Shown here in pieces: positions 46,184-56,375 of a DNA stretch of 64,000 nt. Where the stretch lies: positions 1 through 64,000 of the forward strand of contig JAJRSJ010000001.1 in the NCBI GenBank assembly GCA_024278855.1. The letters run 5' to 3'. Source of the stretch: Alphaproteobacteria bacterium (GTDB taxonomy: Bacteria; Pseudomonadota; Alphaproteobacteria; Caulobacterales; Maricaulaceae). A model generated the notes under the pieces. It saw only the letters and a list, made by a program, of their open reading frames with translations, had not been told where the DNA came from and made no database searches. How positions within the stretch are numbered: the first letter of the stretch is position 1; every line of letters begins with the position of its first letter. Position numbers and translations under genes: made by a program.

Positions 46184-47461
46184 ATGTTTAAGTATATCCT
46201 CTTGATTGTCATGGCTTTTGGCGCACCCTTAATTGCTTGTGCCGCCGCGCCGAAACCTGCACCAACGCCGCGTTTAAAGGCACAAAGCCCCGAAATCAGG
46301 CCCGCAGACATATCGGCGCAACACAGCCAAACACAAATTTTTGCGTTGTGGAAACGGGGCTTCATGGCCCGTGCCATTGCCAAAGGCTATGATGCTGCTC
46401 TGGTTAACGCCACGATTGGCCCGGCCAAAATCAACCCCAAAGCCGTCCAGAGCAATGAGACCCAGCCGGAGTTCACCCGCGCCATTTGGGTATATGTTGA
46501 CGGGGTCATGTCCCCTGCCCGCCTGAACGGGGGGCGCGACAAACTGGCCAAGCACAGGGACTTGTTTGCGGATATTGAAGCCCGCTACGGCGTAGACCGG
46601 TATATTTTAACCAGTATTTGGGGGCTTGAGTCCGCTTACGGCAAAATCCTGGGCCATGACAATATGATCGACAGTCTGGCGACACTGGCATTTCAGGGAC
46701 GCAGGCAAAAGTTCGGCGAACAACAATTATTTGGGCTGCTAGACATGTTGGCGCGGGGCGATGTGCGCAGGGATCAACTGATCGGCTCTTGGGCGGGCGC
46801 CATGGGCATGACCCAGTTCATCCCCACTACATTTCGGGATTATGCCGTTGATTATGACAATAATGGCAATAAGGATTTATGGACGGATGTTGGCGATGCT
46901 CTGGCCTCCACCGCCTATTATTTATCGCGCTTTGGTTGGCGGGGCGCGGAGCCGATTGTGGCAGAAGTCTTGTTACCTGCCGGGTTTAATTACGGCCTGT
47001 CAGACGGCACCAAACGCACTATATCCGGTTGGTCAGCCATGGGGGTGCGTCCGGTGGGCGGAAAAAATTGGTCGAAACAGGCTCTGTTCTTGAACGCCAA
47101 ACTCCTCATGCCCGCCGGCGTAAACGGCCCGGTGTTTTTAACCTTTAAGAATTTTGACGTTATTAAAAAATATAACAACTCCACATCATACGCTTTGGGG
47201 ATCACCGTGTTGGCGGAAAGTTTGCAAGGCAAAAAAACCATCACAACGGACTGGCCTCGCCAAGACAAACCTTTGCTGCGCAACCACAAAAAAGCCCTGC
47301 AACAAGCCCTGACCAATCAAGGCTATAGCACGGGCGGAATTGACGGCATGATCGGCCCCAATTCAAGACGCGCCATCCGCGCCTGGCAACGGGCAAACGG
47401 CTTAGCCGCAGACGGATATGTCAACCAGGCGCTGTTGCGCAAAATATTGACAGGGCAATAA
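46184..47461 (+). CDS. Lytic murein transglycosylase (MltB-type) with C-terminal PG_binding_1 domain
   Basis: VDRYILTSIWGLESAYGKILG, GSWAGAMGMTQFIPTTFRDYAVDYDNNG, C-terminal LTNQGYSTGGIDGMIGPNSRRAIRAWQRANGL. Confidence 0.93.
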   Translation: MFKYILLIVMAFGAPLIACAAAPKPAPTPRLKAQSPEIRPADISAQHSQTQIFALWKRGFMARAIAKGYDAALVNATIGPAKINPKAVQSNETQPEFTRAIWVYVDGVMSPARLNGGRDKLAKHRDLFADIEARYGVDRYILTSIWGLESAYGKILGHDNMIDSLATLAFQGRRQKFGEQQLFGLLDMLARGDVRRDQLIGSWAGAMGMTQFIPTTFRDYAVDYDNNGNKDLWTDVGDALASTAYYLSRFGWRGAEPIVAEVLLPAGFNYGLSDGTKRTISGWSAMGVRPVGGKNWSKQALFLNAKLLMPAGVNGPVFLTFKNFDVIKKYNNSTSYALGITVLAESLQGKKTITTDWPRQDKPLLRNHKKALQQALTNQGYSTGGIDGMIGPNSRRAIRAWQRANGLAADGYVNQALLRKILTGQ

Positions 47462-47469
47462 GTGCGCTC

Positions 47470-47862
47470 TTATGCTTTCTTGCGCTCTTTTTCACCTTCG
47501 AGGCTCCAAATACCTGCGCCGTTTGCGGCGATATACAGGAAGATGAAACAGTATAGCGCAATGAGTTCGCCGCCGTTAGAGATCGGGAACAAGCCTTCTT
47601 TGCCGTGGGCTATCCAATAGCCAACTGCCGCCATACCGCTACTGATGAAAGCGGCAGGTCGGGTAAACAAACCAAGAGCTATCAATGCACCGCCGAGAAT
47701 TTCAATGCCGCCAGCCGCCATAGTCATCGGGTTGAGCGGCCAGGGAAAGTCAGTGGGGAAGTTGAAAAATTTCTGAACTCCGTGTCCCATAAACAATAGC
47801 CCGCTGACAATCCGCAAGAGCGCATATGTGTGTTCTTTATATTTATCTAAAAACCCCATGAT
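47470..47862 (-). CDS. DoxX family membrane protein
   Basis: YALLRIVSGLLFMGHGVQKFF, AGGIEILGGALIALGLFTRPAAFISSGMAAVGYW. Confidence 0.9.
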   Translation of the reverse strand: MMGFLDKYKEHTYALLRIVSGLLFMGHGVQKFFNFPTDFPWPLNPMTMAAGGIEILGGALIALGLFTRPAAFISSGMAAVGYWIAHGKEGLFPISNGGELIALYCFIFLYIAANGAGIWSLEGEKERKKA

Positions 47863-48036
47863 ATTTCCCCTTTGTTGTTTAGGCATCAAGCCTAGCACAA
47901 ACAGCGAAAAAGTCAATTTTCAGACTTTACGGGCCGTTTTAGTCTTTCGCCTAGGCCCTAATACTTCGTACTGTTCACTTGACCAAGGGCGAGTTTGCTT
48001 TGATATAGGGGCAGAATTTAGAAATACCGAAAACTT

Positions 48037-48528
48037 ATGAGCACACCAGATTGTAACAAAGCCGAATTTCGCAAAACTTTGGGGCAATTTGCGACGGGGG
48101 TGACCGTAATCACGACCTTGGGCGCAGATGCCCGGCGGGTCGGGGTGACGGTGAGCAGTTTTAACAGCCTGTCCATGCACCCGCCCATGATCCTTTGGTC
48201 ATTGGCAAAATCCGCCTTTAGCCTGCCGGCTTTTGAACAGGCCAAATTTTTTAATGTGCATGTATTGGGCGCGGACCAAGGTGCGCTGTCCAGATGCTTT
48301 TCAAGCCCTGGCACCGATAAGTTCGGCGGCATTGAAACCCAAAAAGGCTTGGACGACACACCTATTTTGCCCCAACATGCCGCTTTGTTTGAATGTAAAA
48401 CTGCCCATCTATATGCGGGCGGGGATCACATGATTATTGTCGGCCAAGTGATAAAATTTTCGTGCAATAACACGACACCATTAGTGTTTCACGGAGGTCA
48501 ATACAGGGGTATTGATAATTTGGCTTAG
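48037..48528 (+). CDS. Flavin reductase-like FMN-binding domain protein
   Basis: FRKTLGQFATGVTVITTLGADARRVGVTVSSFNSLSMHPPMILWSLAKSA. Confidence 0.92.
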   Translation: MSTPDCNKAEFRKTLGQFATGVTVITTLGADARRVGVTVSSFNSLSMHPPMILWSLAKSAFSLPAFEQAKFFNVHVLGADQGALSRCFSSPGTDKFGGIETQKGLDDTPILPQHAALFECKTAHLYAGGDHMIIVGQVIKFSCNNTTPLVFHGGQYRGIDNLA

Positions 48529-48532
48529 GCCT

Positions 48533-49141
48533 TTATTTACCCCATAGCTTTCTAAGTCGTTTATCGCGGCGACACCCCGTGCGGTAATAAGTGTAGCGGA
48601 TCGGATTTTTCTTGTAATAGTCTTGGTGATAGGTTTCGGCCTTGTAAAAACGGGCGGCGGGTAGAATTGGTGTGACCACCTTGTCTTTTAACCGCCCTGA
48701 ATTTTGCAAGGCGGTTTTTGAGGCGCGGGCCGCTTCCATTTGTTTTGGCGTCGCAAATATGGCCGTGGCATAGGACTGGCCCCGATCACAAAACTGTCCG
48801 CCGCCGTCGGTTGGGTCAACCGTAGTCCAAAAATATTCCAAAAGCTCGTCGTAGCTGATTTTAGCCGGGTCGTAGATGATTTTGGCAACCTCGTAATGCC
48901 CGGTGTTGTTGCGTGTGACCTGTTTATAAGTTGGGTTCTTGGTGTGCCCGCCCGCATAGCCCGAAACGGCCTCTATAACGCCGGGCAGTTTCTCGAAATC
49001 CGCTTCCACGCACCAAAAACACCCGCCCGCAAATACGGCTTCAGCTTGCGCAGTTTTATCATTTGTTTGTGCATTTGCAACGCCGCTAGCCGTAAAGATA
49101 ATCGCCAGAATTGATAATGCAGTTTTTGTAAAAATATTCAT
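48533..49141 (-). CDS. msrA: Peptide-methionine (S)-S-oxide reductase with signal peptide
   Basis: AVFAGGCFWCVEADFEKLPGVIEAVSGYAGG. Confidence 0.95.
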   Translation of the reverse strand: MNIFTKTALSILAIIFTASGVANAQTNDKTAQAEAVFAGGCFWCVEADFEKLPGVIEAVSGYAGGHTKNPTYKQVTRNNTGHYEVAKIIYDPAKISYDELLEYFWTTVDPTDGGGQFCDRGQSYATAIFATPKQMEAARASKTALQNSGRLKDKVVTPILPAARFYKAETYHQDYYKKNPIRYTYYRTGCRRDKRLRKLWGK

Positions 49142-49202
49142 ACAGGAGATTTACTGCCTATCCTGTTCACATGCCAGACACATAGTTGAGAGTTTTTCGC
49201 GA

Positions 49203-49316
49203 CTAACGCTCCGCGTCAAAAGCACTTAGATAAGCTTGCATTTTTTGCTGGATGCGCAAACGCTTTACCGTATCAAGAATGATGCCGCAGGGCAGCGACA
49301 ATGCAGACCCCAGAGC
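49203..49316 (-). other. In-frame continuation of the glycosyltransferase after TGA
   Basis: ALGSALSLPCGIILDTVKRLRIQQKMQAYLSAFDAER*, the expected hydrophobic plus basic tail for this family. Confidence 0.75.
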
Positions 49317-50141
49317 TCAACCAGCCGCCAAAACCGCCGACGGAAACCGTTCGACCAAACCAGTTTCGAAAAATTCAAACACCACAGGCAAACCGACCGC
49401 CAAGCTAACCATGCCGATCACAAAAGCCCCCGCCAAAAAGAACCGCATGGGCTGTTGGTCGCGGTATAATTTACCCATGAGCCATGCAATGCGGGCGCCA
49501 TCTCCAAGGGTGGATAATTTGCTCTCGCCGCCGACCCGCTCAAAGAACGGCACTTGTACTTCTGCGAACGGCAGGCGCAATTCCAGACAGTGAATGGTCA
49601 TTTCCGCCTCAATTTCAAACTTGTCGGACATCATGGGGAATGAGCGGACAAACCGGCGCGAAAACACGCGGTAGCCGGAAAAAATATCAGTGAAATGCCG
49701 TCCAAATGCCGCGCCCATGACCCAGGTAAACACCCGGTTGCCAAAGGCATGACCGGGCCGATATTTTTCGTCCCCCGAGGCCCGCGCCGCCACAATCATA
49801 TCCAGTTTTTCGTCTTGTAGTTTCTTGACCAAACCGGGGGCCGCTGATGCATCATAGCTACCGTCCGCATCACACATAATATAGACATCTGCACCGATTT
49901 CGCGAAACAAACGCCGCATAGCATTACCCTTGCCCGGCAAGGCTTGATGCCAAACTTCGGCACCGGCTTTTTTCGCAATTTCTGCCGTCTTGTCTTGGGA
50001 ATTATTATCACAAACAATTATGCGCGCTTTTGGCAGAGATTTTCTAAACCCCTCTATGACATGGGCCAGTCCCGCTTCTTCGTCGTAAGCGGGGAGCAGA
50101 ACGGCGATTTGCGGTTTTGATTGTTGTTTCGGCATGACCAC
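49317..50141 (-). CDS. Glycosyltransferase family 2, C-terminus cut by an in-frame TGA
   Basis: IAVLLPAYDEEAGLAHVIEGFRKSLP, DADGSYDASAAPGLVKKL; C-terminal TM; in-frame coding continues to 49203. Confidence 0.88.
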   Translation of the reverse strand: MVMPKQQSKPQIAVLLPAYDEEAGLAHVIEGFRKSLPKARIIVCDNNSQDKTAEIAKKAGAEVWHQALPGKGNAMRRLFREIGADVYIMCDADGSYDASAAPGLVKKLQDEKLDMIVAARASGDEKYRPGHAFGNRVFTWVMGAAFGRHFTDIFSGYRVFSRRFVRSFPMMSDKFEIEAEMTIHCLELRLPFAEVQVPFFERVGGESKLSTLGDGARIAWLMGKLYRDQQPMRFFLAGAFVIGMVSLAVGLPVVFEFFETGLVERFPSAVLAAG

Positions 50142-50644
50142 CCCTTATGATTATTGCATGGATAGCGGATTAAAGTTTATAAGGGGTTTATAAATCCCCA
50201 ACACCAAATGCGCCGCACCCTTTCGAACTGGCGTTTTTACGTTCAAACATCTGCCCCAACAAGAGGCGCGAAATGAGCTTCGCGAATGACATCTCCCCAG
50301 AGGTGGGACATCATAATGGGACGTCCGTGTGGTTTTGCCCGACACTGGAATACCAGATAGAGCGCTTAGTTGAGTTTCGTGAGGAGCTAGCCACACGGCG
50401 GCGTCTTTTCACATAGGGGGCCCGTAGGTTAGTCGAGAACCAAGGACCTCGCCCGGAGCCGGCCGACCACTCCATGTTATAGGAGCATCTACACCGACGA
50501 AACGCCGTCTCCCCTCCAGCCAACCAACGATCGTTTGCCTGTCCCAAAGAGAAGAACAATTTAGGTATACCCCGATAAGATCAGGCATGGATTAGATTTA
50601 GTAAAAAATAATAATATGCAAGAATTACAATAATTTAGAGCCGT

Positions 50645-51700
50645 TTAAGCTATTTTTATTGAACGATAGACATATTGCCCGCCCTGATTAAGCGACCGCT
50701 GCATCAATCCCCGCGCTCTCAGACAATTAAGATGCGCTATGCTTTCGCCGACCGCCATTGAGCGGTTGCCGTCATTGATGGTGCGGCGAAACAACACCGG
50801 ATATACTTCGGTGGATAATTTTGGCTCGGTGCAATATTTATGCAATCTTTCCAAGGCAAGTTCATGATGTTTGATCAATTTGGACAGCCGGTGATGGGCG
50901 CCGCGAAACGGGATGCCGTGGGCAGGCAAGACCAATGTGTCTTTTGGGACTTCGGCTTTCAGTTTATGACAAGAACTTATCCAGTCTTCCAACGGATTGC
51001 CCTCAGGCTCGGTTGGCCAAACGCTGACATTGGAGCTGATATTGGGCAGGAGCTGGTCGCCGCTGATCATGATGTTAAGCGCACCGCTGTACAAACAAGC
51101 ATGTTCAGGCGAGTGGCCAGAGCCAACAATGATGCGCCAGTCCCGCTGGTTTATTTCGATTAGCTCCCCGTCCCTGATACGCTGATAACCATCGGGCAAG
51201 GGAGAGATAGCTTTGCCGAACCCGCCAAATTTTGATTTATAATTTTCGATTTGTGCGTCCGTAAGTCCGGCGCGTTTGTAAAAGGCGATGCCTTCTTTGG
51301 GGGCCGGATTACCCGTATCCGCAGCCATGAGCCGGCACAGGAAATACTCGCCCATGGTCATCAGCAAGGGCGCACCGAATTTGCGGCACATCCAACCGGC
51401 CAACCCGGCATGGTCAGGGTGTAAATGTGTGCAGATAACCCGGTTAACATGCGCCCCGTTCATATTATCCGTAAAAACCTGTCGCCAAATACCCATAGCG
51501 GCGTGCCAACCAAGCCCGGTATCCACAACAACAAATTCGTCGCCGTCGCGCAAGAAATATAGATTGATGTGGTCAAGCCCTTCCATGGGCAAGGACATGC
51601 GTAACCAAAATACACCGTCGACAATTTCGGTGACATCCCCTGCGCCGGGTGCGGTATCGGTAATGAAAGTCAGTCGGGAGATGGGAGTTTGTGTGCTCAT
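50645..51700 (-). CDS. MBL-fold metallo-hydrolase
   Basis: VICTHLHPDHAGLAGWMCRKFGAPLLMT, IVGSGHSPEHACLYSG. Confidence 0.9.
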   Translation of the reverse strand: MSTQTPISRLTFITDTAPGAGDVTEIVDGVFWLRMSLPMEGLDHINLYFLRDGDEFVVVDTGLGWHAAMGIWRQVFTDNMNGAHVNRVICTHLHPDHAGLAGWMCRKFGAPLLMTMGEYFLCRLMAADTGNPAPKEGIAFYKRAGLTDAQIENYKSKFGGFGKAISPLPDGYQRIRDGELIEINQRDWRIIVGSGHSPEHACLYSGALNIMISGDQLLPNISSNVSVWPTEPEGNPLEDWISSCHKLKAEVPKDTLVLPAHGIPFRGAHHRLSKLIKHHELALERLHKYCTEPKLSTEVYPVLFRRTINDGNRSMAVGESIAHLNCLRARGLMQRSLNQGGQYVYRSIKIA

Positions 51701-51787
51701 AGCCACAACCTACATAAAACTAGCAAAGCCGCAATAGGCTTGGCGCGACGAACATGTATGCATTATTGACGGTTGTTTGTTTGGTTT

Positions 51788-52411
51788 TTATTTGGCGATA
51801 CCTTGGCTCATTTGGGTGACAAAGGCATCAGCGATATGTTCTCCGCTAAGCCGCCCGCCCGGCTCGTACCAAACATTGAGCCAGTTCAGCGCCCCCATCA
51901 AGAAATACACCGTAACCCTAGCATCAGCTTTTTTAATAGAGCCATCAGACATGCCTTGTTTGACAATCCGCGTAACCGCTCGCTCTATTGACCCTCTGCG
52001 TTTAAGCACTGTGGTTTGAAACTCGCCTTTCAAACTGTCCACATCTGCCAGCAAGCCTAATCCGTCGCGGGTTAGTAAATGCGCAAACGCCCCATAGAGC
52101 AATTGTAATTTACCCAAGCCAGTGTCCCCTTGACCGCGCACGGATTTAACCGCCGCGTCCATGGCATCATAGACCATAATATGGCATTCATATAAAATCT
52201 CTTCTTTGGATTTTACATAATAGTACAAGGCGGCTTTGGATAACCCCAAGGACTGTGCGATTAAAACCATTGACGTATTATGATAACCGCGCCTGCGAAA
52301 GGCCCCGCTAGCTGAACGTATGACCGCTCGCCGCTTGGCCGCATATTGGGCTTCGCGGTTAAACGCCCGATTGGTGTCTAGATTGGTCATAGTGATGTCG
52401 TCCGTTTCCAA
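51788..52411 (-). CDS. TetR-family transcriptional regulator
   Basis: ASGAFRRRGYHNTSMVLIAQSLGLSKAALYYYVKSKEEILYEC. Confidence 0.92.
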   Translation of the reverse strand: METDDITMTNLDTNRAFNREAQYAAKRRAVIRSASGAFRRRGYHNTSMVLIAQSLGLSKAALYYYVKSKEEILYECHIMVYDAMDAAVKSVRGQGDTGLGKLQLLYGAFAHLLTRDGLGLLADVDSLKGEFQTTVLKRRGSIERAVTRIVKQGMSDGSIKKADARVTVYFLMGALNWLNVWYEPGGRLSGEHIADAFVTQMSQGIAK

Positions 52412-52420
52412 GCTTTAGAG

Positions 52421-52448
52421 TAGATTATTCGACCATAAAGTCAATCTA
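52421..52448. promoter_or_regulatory. Putative TetR operator
   Basis: tagattattcgaccataaagtcaatcta: interrupted inverted repeat 10 bp upstream of the TetR start. Confidence 0.4.
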
Positions 52449-52557
52449 TGGCCTGCGACATTTTAGATCACGCCGCAAACCAAGTAAGTTAGGCCTATTT
52501 TTTTGGCCAGAATATGTTAACCCATTTGGTAAAATACAATAAAACAAGGATGTGGCT

Positions 52558-54270
52558 ATGACAAATAAAACCCAAACAGACGCCCTGCCACCGCCCGGTG
52601 CACCAGATATTGAAATCGCCCGTGCTGCATCCATGCAGCCAATTCTGGGTCTAGCTGAAAACAAACTTGGTATCCCCCCGGAAGCTCTTATTCCCTATGG
52701 TCATCACAAGGCAAAACTGTCTTTGGATTATATAGAAAAATTAAAGACCAAACCAAAAGGAAAATTGGTATTGGTCACCGCCGTCACCCCGACCACGGCC
52801 GGCGAGGGCAAAACCACGACCAGTGTTGGCCTGCACGACGCCATGGCACAAATTGGCGTCAAATCCATGGTCTGTTTGCGCGAACCGTCCCTGGGGCCGT
52901 GCTTTGGTATGAAAGGCGGTGCAGCGGGCGGAGGCCGGGCGCAAGTGGTGCCAATGGAGGATATCAACCTCCACTTCAACGGCGATTTTCACGCTATCAC
53001 ATCTGCCCACGCTTTGTTATCGGCCCTGCTTGATAATCACCTGCATTGGGGCAATAAGTTGGGGATTGATCCGCGCAGGATAAGTTGGAAGCGAGTGGTC
53101 GATATGAATGACCGGGCTTTGCGCAATATGGTTATCGGGCTTGGCGGCCCCGTTCACGGTGTGCCGCGTGAAAGCGGTTTTGATATTACGGTTGCCTCCG
53201 AGATCATGGCGATTTTTTGTTTGGCCGGCAGCCTTGCTGATTTGCAAGACAGATTGGGCAATATTATTGTGGCTTATTCCTATGACAACAAACCGGTGAC
53301 GGCGCGTGATTTGGGTGCAGACGGAGCCATGGCCGTTCTTTTAAAAGATGCTTTGGCACCAAATTTAGTGCAAACTATTGAACACAATTTATCCTTCATT
53401 CACGGCGGCGCCTTTGCCAATATTGCCCATGGCTGCAATTCCGTAATGGCAACGAATGCGGCTTTGCATTTAAGCGATGTGGTCATTACCGAAGCCGGGT
53501 TTGGGGCCGATTTGGGCGCGGAGAAATTTCTCAACATTACATGCCGCCAATCAGGCTTGCGGCCAGATGCGGTGGTCATTGTTTGCACGGTGCGCGCTAT
53601 GAAAATGCAAGCCGGTATCAAAAAATCCGACCTGGCAACACCTGACGCAGATGCAGTTAAGCGCGGTTGCGTCAATCTTGTGCGCCACATTGAAAACATG
53701 AAAATGTTCGGGGTTGATCCAATCGTGGCTATCAATCATTTTTCTCTGGATACCGATAGTGAAATCGCCGCAATCAAGCAAATTTGCCAGCAACAAAACA
53801 TAGCCGTTTCACTGGCCAGACACTGGGAAAAGGGCGGTCTAGGCGCAACAAATTTAGCCAAAGCCGTAATGAAACAACTTTCCGGGAAAGCCGCCAATGT
53901 CCAATTGCTCTATGGGGATAACCTCCCCATGAAAAAGAAAATCGAGACCGTGGCTAAAAAGCTTTACCGAGCCGGTAGTATCTCTCTCAGCTCACCAGCT
54001 ATTCGAGGCCTGCGCGAAATCAAAGCCCTTGGCTTTGATCATTTGCCCGTATGTATTGCTAAAACCCCATATTCATTTTCTAGTAACAAGAAAAAATTGG
54101 GCGCACCCACGGGGCATATTTTGGAAGTACGTGAAGTTCGCCTGTGTGCGGGGGCCGGTTTCGTTGTTGCGGTTTGCGGCGACATCATGACCATGCCTGG
54201 CTTGCCAAGACACCCTGCGGCTCTGGATATTGGACTTGACGAGGCCGGGGAAATTATCGGGCTTGCTTAA
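52558..54270 (+). CDS. fhs: Formate-tetrahydrofolate ligase
   Basis: [58 protein letters not shown]. Confidence 0.97.
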   Translation: MTNKTQTDALPPPGAPDIEIARAASMQPILGLAENKLGIPPEALIPYGHHKAKLSLDYIEKLKTKPKGKLVLVTAVTPTTAGEGKTTTSVGLHDAMAQIGVKSMVCLREPSLGPCFGMKGGAAGGGRAQVVPMEDINLHFNGDFHAITSAHALLSALLDNHLHWGNKLGIDPRRISWKRVVDMNDRALRNMVIGLGGPVHGVPRESGFDITVASEIMAIFCLAGSLADLQDRLGNIIVAYSYDNKPVTARDLGADGAMAVLLKDALAPNLVQTIEHNLSFIHGGAFANIAHGCNSVMATNAALHLSDVVITEAGFGADLGAEKFLNITCRQSGLRPDAVVIVCTVRAMKMQAGIKKSDLATPDADAVKRGCVNLVRHIENMKMFGVDPIVAINHFSLDTDSEIAAIKQICQQQNIAVSLARHWEKGGLGATNLAKAVMKQLSGKAANVQLLYGDNLPMKKKIETVAKKLYRAGSISLSSPAIRGLREIKALGFDHLPVCIAKTPYSFSSNKKKLGAPTGHILEVREVRLCAGAGFVVAVCGDIMTMPGLPRHPAALDIGLDEAGEIIGLA

Positions 54271-55721
54271 CCGCTTATGACATATTCGTCCCAGACCACA
54301 TTTCGCATCATGCGTTTATAGCTATAGGTCGGGTTGGGCCAAAGGGTCGGAATGGATCCGTCCTTGGTTTTGTACCAGCTTTGGCACGAGGTCGCCCAAA
54401 TTGATGTGCTAAGGCGGGCTTGAATATCTTGGTTATAGGCCTTTACGGCTTCGGGTTTAACCGAAAAATATTGCCCCGGTTTAACCCTTTGGATAAGCTG
54501 GAGCATGTAAGGCATTTGCGCTTCAATCATCAAAATCATAGACGCATGACCGAGCCCGGTATTGGGGCCAAGCAAGAAAAAAGCATTGGCCATGTTTTCA
54601 ATCACCAAGCCTTTATGGGCTTTCGGGTTGGCGCGCCAATCGGACAATTTAGCACCGCCCAGCCCCGTTAAATCGATCTGCGTTAAAAATTCTGTTGCCT
54701 TAAATCCGGTGGTGTAAATCAGAATATCGGCCTTGATCGTCTTGCCGTTGTTAAATTTGATGCCTCTTGGCGTGATGCGCTCAATACCGTGGGTGATCAA
54801 CTCCACATTATCTTGTAATAAAGTGTCGTAATAATCATCTGACAACAATATTCGTTTGCAGCCAATAGGGTAATCCGGGGTCAATTTACGGCGCAAATCC
54901 TCATCTTTAATTTTCCGTACCCGGTATTTATCGGCGTTTCTTTTAAACAGGCGGTTAACCCATCCTTGTTTGTTAAACACACGGAAAAACACATATTCGA
55001 GATAGGCTTGCATGGCCAAGCGGGTAAACTTCATGGTGAAAGGTAAATGTTTGAACAAGGTTTTTTCAAATGAACTATATGACCTGTCCATACGCGGCAC
55101 AATCCAGTTGGCCGTGCGTTGTAACACGGAAACCTGCTTACAAATTTTGGCGATTTTTGGGACAATTTGAACGGCGCTGGCTGCACTGCCGATGACGGCA
55201 ACGCGCTTGTTGGTCAAATTCAAATCCTTGTCCCAACGGGCCGAATGAATTTGCTTGCCTTCAAAGCTATCCGCGCCTTTTATCCGGGGCCAGTTGGGGG
55301 TGCCCAGTATAGCGACACTGGTGATTAAGAACCGGGTTGTGATAATTTCGCCCTTGCTAGTCTTTACAGACCAAACCGCCAAATCTTCATCAAACCGGGC
55401 AGATAAAATTTCCGTATTGGCCCGGATATGTTTATTGAGATCATAGGCCTCGACAATATCCTCCGCATATTTACGGATTTCATATGCAGGCGAAAACCTG
55501 CGACTCCAATTTGGGTTGGGGGCAAATGAATAGGAATATAAATGGGACGGCACATCGCACGCAGCCCCGGGATAGGTATTATCATACCAGGTACCGCTAA
55601 TGCCTCCGGTTTTTTCGGCGATGATAAAATCATCAATTCCCACTTCGCGCAATTTAATAGCCGCCGCTATCCCGGCAAATCCCGCACCGATAATTAGGGC
55701 GGTTAATGGCTGTTCGCCCAT
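54267..55721 (-). CDS. Flavin-containing monooxygenase (Baeyer-Villiger type)
   Basis: [66 protein letters not shown]. Confidence 0.92.
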   Translation of the reverse strand: MGEQPLTALIIGAGFAGIAAAIKLREVGIDDFIIAEKTGGISGTWYDNTYPGAACDVPSHLYSYSFAPNPNWSRRFSPAYEIRKYAEDIVEAYDLNKHIRANTEILSARFDEDLAVWSVKTSKGEIITTRFLITSVAILGTPNWPRIKGADSFEGKQIHSARWDKDLNLTNKRVAVIGSAASAVQIVPKIAKICKQVSVLQRTANWIVPRMDRSYSSFEKTLFKHLPFTMKFTRLAMQAYLEYVFFRVFNKQGWVNRLFKRNADKYRVRKIKDEDLRRKLTPDYPIGCKRILLSDDYYDTLLQDNVELITHGIERITPRGIKFNNGKTIKADILIYTTGFKATEFLTQIDLTGLGGAKLSDWRANPKAHKGLVIENMANAFFLLGPNTGLGHASMILMIEAQMPYMLQLIQRVKPGQYFSVKPEAVKAYNQDIQARLSTSIWATSCQSWYKTKDGSIPTLWPNPTYSYKRMMRNVVWDEYVISG

Positions 55722-55823
55722 TCAATTCTCCTTGATAAGTCTGTTGCGCCGATCAGTTTTCGGCTTATATCTGCATTCAAGTTTTTCTAGTCTATTTTAG
55801 ACGGCAAATAAAGGAATGAAATT

Positions 55824-56336
55824 ATGCGCACATTACTCATTGGTCTCATAACTGCGGCGATCATCAGCGGCTGCGCCCATGCACAAGCGGGGCAAACTCC
55901 TGATAAGTGTAGTGAAAAGCCCAATGGAGCCTACCATATCTATCATGCAGGTGTTAATTCTATGGACGATATTGATAAAGCCTTATCCCAAGCCAGAATT
56001 CGCAACACCAAGCTTATGGTGGTTATGGGGGCGAATTGGTGCCATGACAGCGTCGGTTTTGCCGCCCGATTGGATAAACCGAAATTTAAGGCTTTGACTA
56101 GGGAAAACTACGAAGTGGTCTATGTTAACGCAGGCACACAGCCGAGACAAAAAGACCAAAACCGGGCCGTCTCCAAGCGTTTTGGTGTAGAGGCGATTGT
56201 CGGCACGCCAACTGTATTCATCGTGGCTGCGGACGGTACAGTGCTTAATCCGGACAGCGCCGGATATTGGCGTTATGCAGACAGTATCCCTGAAGATATG
56301 AGCTATGCATATTTGGCTTATTACGCAGAGAAGTAA
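55824..56336 (+). CDS. Thioredoxin-fold putative lipoprotein
   Basis: Lipobox AIISGC; LMVVMGANWCHDSVGFAARL, GTPTVFIVAADGTVLN. Confidence 0.75.
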   Translation: MRTLLIGLITAAIISGCAHAQAGQTPDKCSEKPNGAYHIYHAGVNSMDDIDKALSQARIRNTKLMVVMGANWCHDSVGFAARLDKPKFKALTRENYEVVYVNAGTQPRQKDQNRAVSKRFGVEAIVGTPTVFIVAADGTVLNPDSAGYWRYADSIPEDMSYAYLAYYAEK

Positions 56337-56375
56337 GCGTTATGCTGATAAGTAAGAGTGGCAAATAAGCCCCCA

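Noticed and set aside
18264-50141. Genome-wide UGA reassignment (for example UGA=Trp) to explain the two in-frame TGAs
   Set aside because: cysS (TGA TAA), sdhC (ATGA overlap), sdhA, purD and xseA all end in plausible TGA stops, and the readthrough of sdhC gives no conserved sequence.
50151-50559. ORFs 50151..50396 and 50311..50559 (minus) as genes
   Set aside because: Overlapping frames, odd Arg/Ser-rich composition and no recognisable family; more likely conceptual translation of non-coding or decayed DNA.
50165-50640. Two-piece alphaproteobacterial tmRNA
   Set aside because: gcaaacgatcg on the minus strand looked like a tag start (AND..), but there is no short tag ending in AA-stop and no TTCGA T-arm with CCA in the right place.
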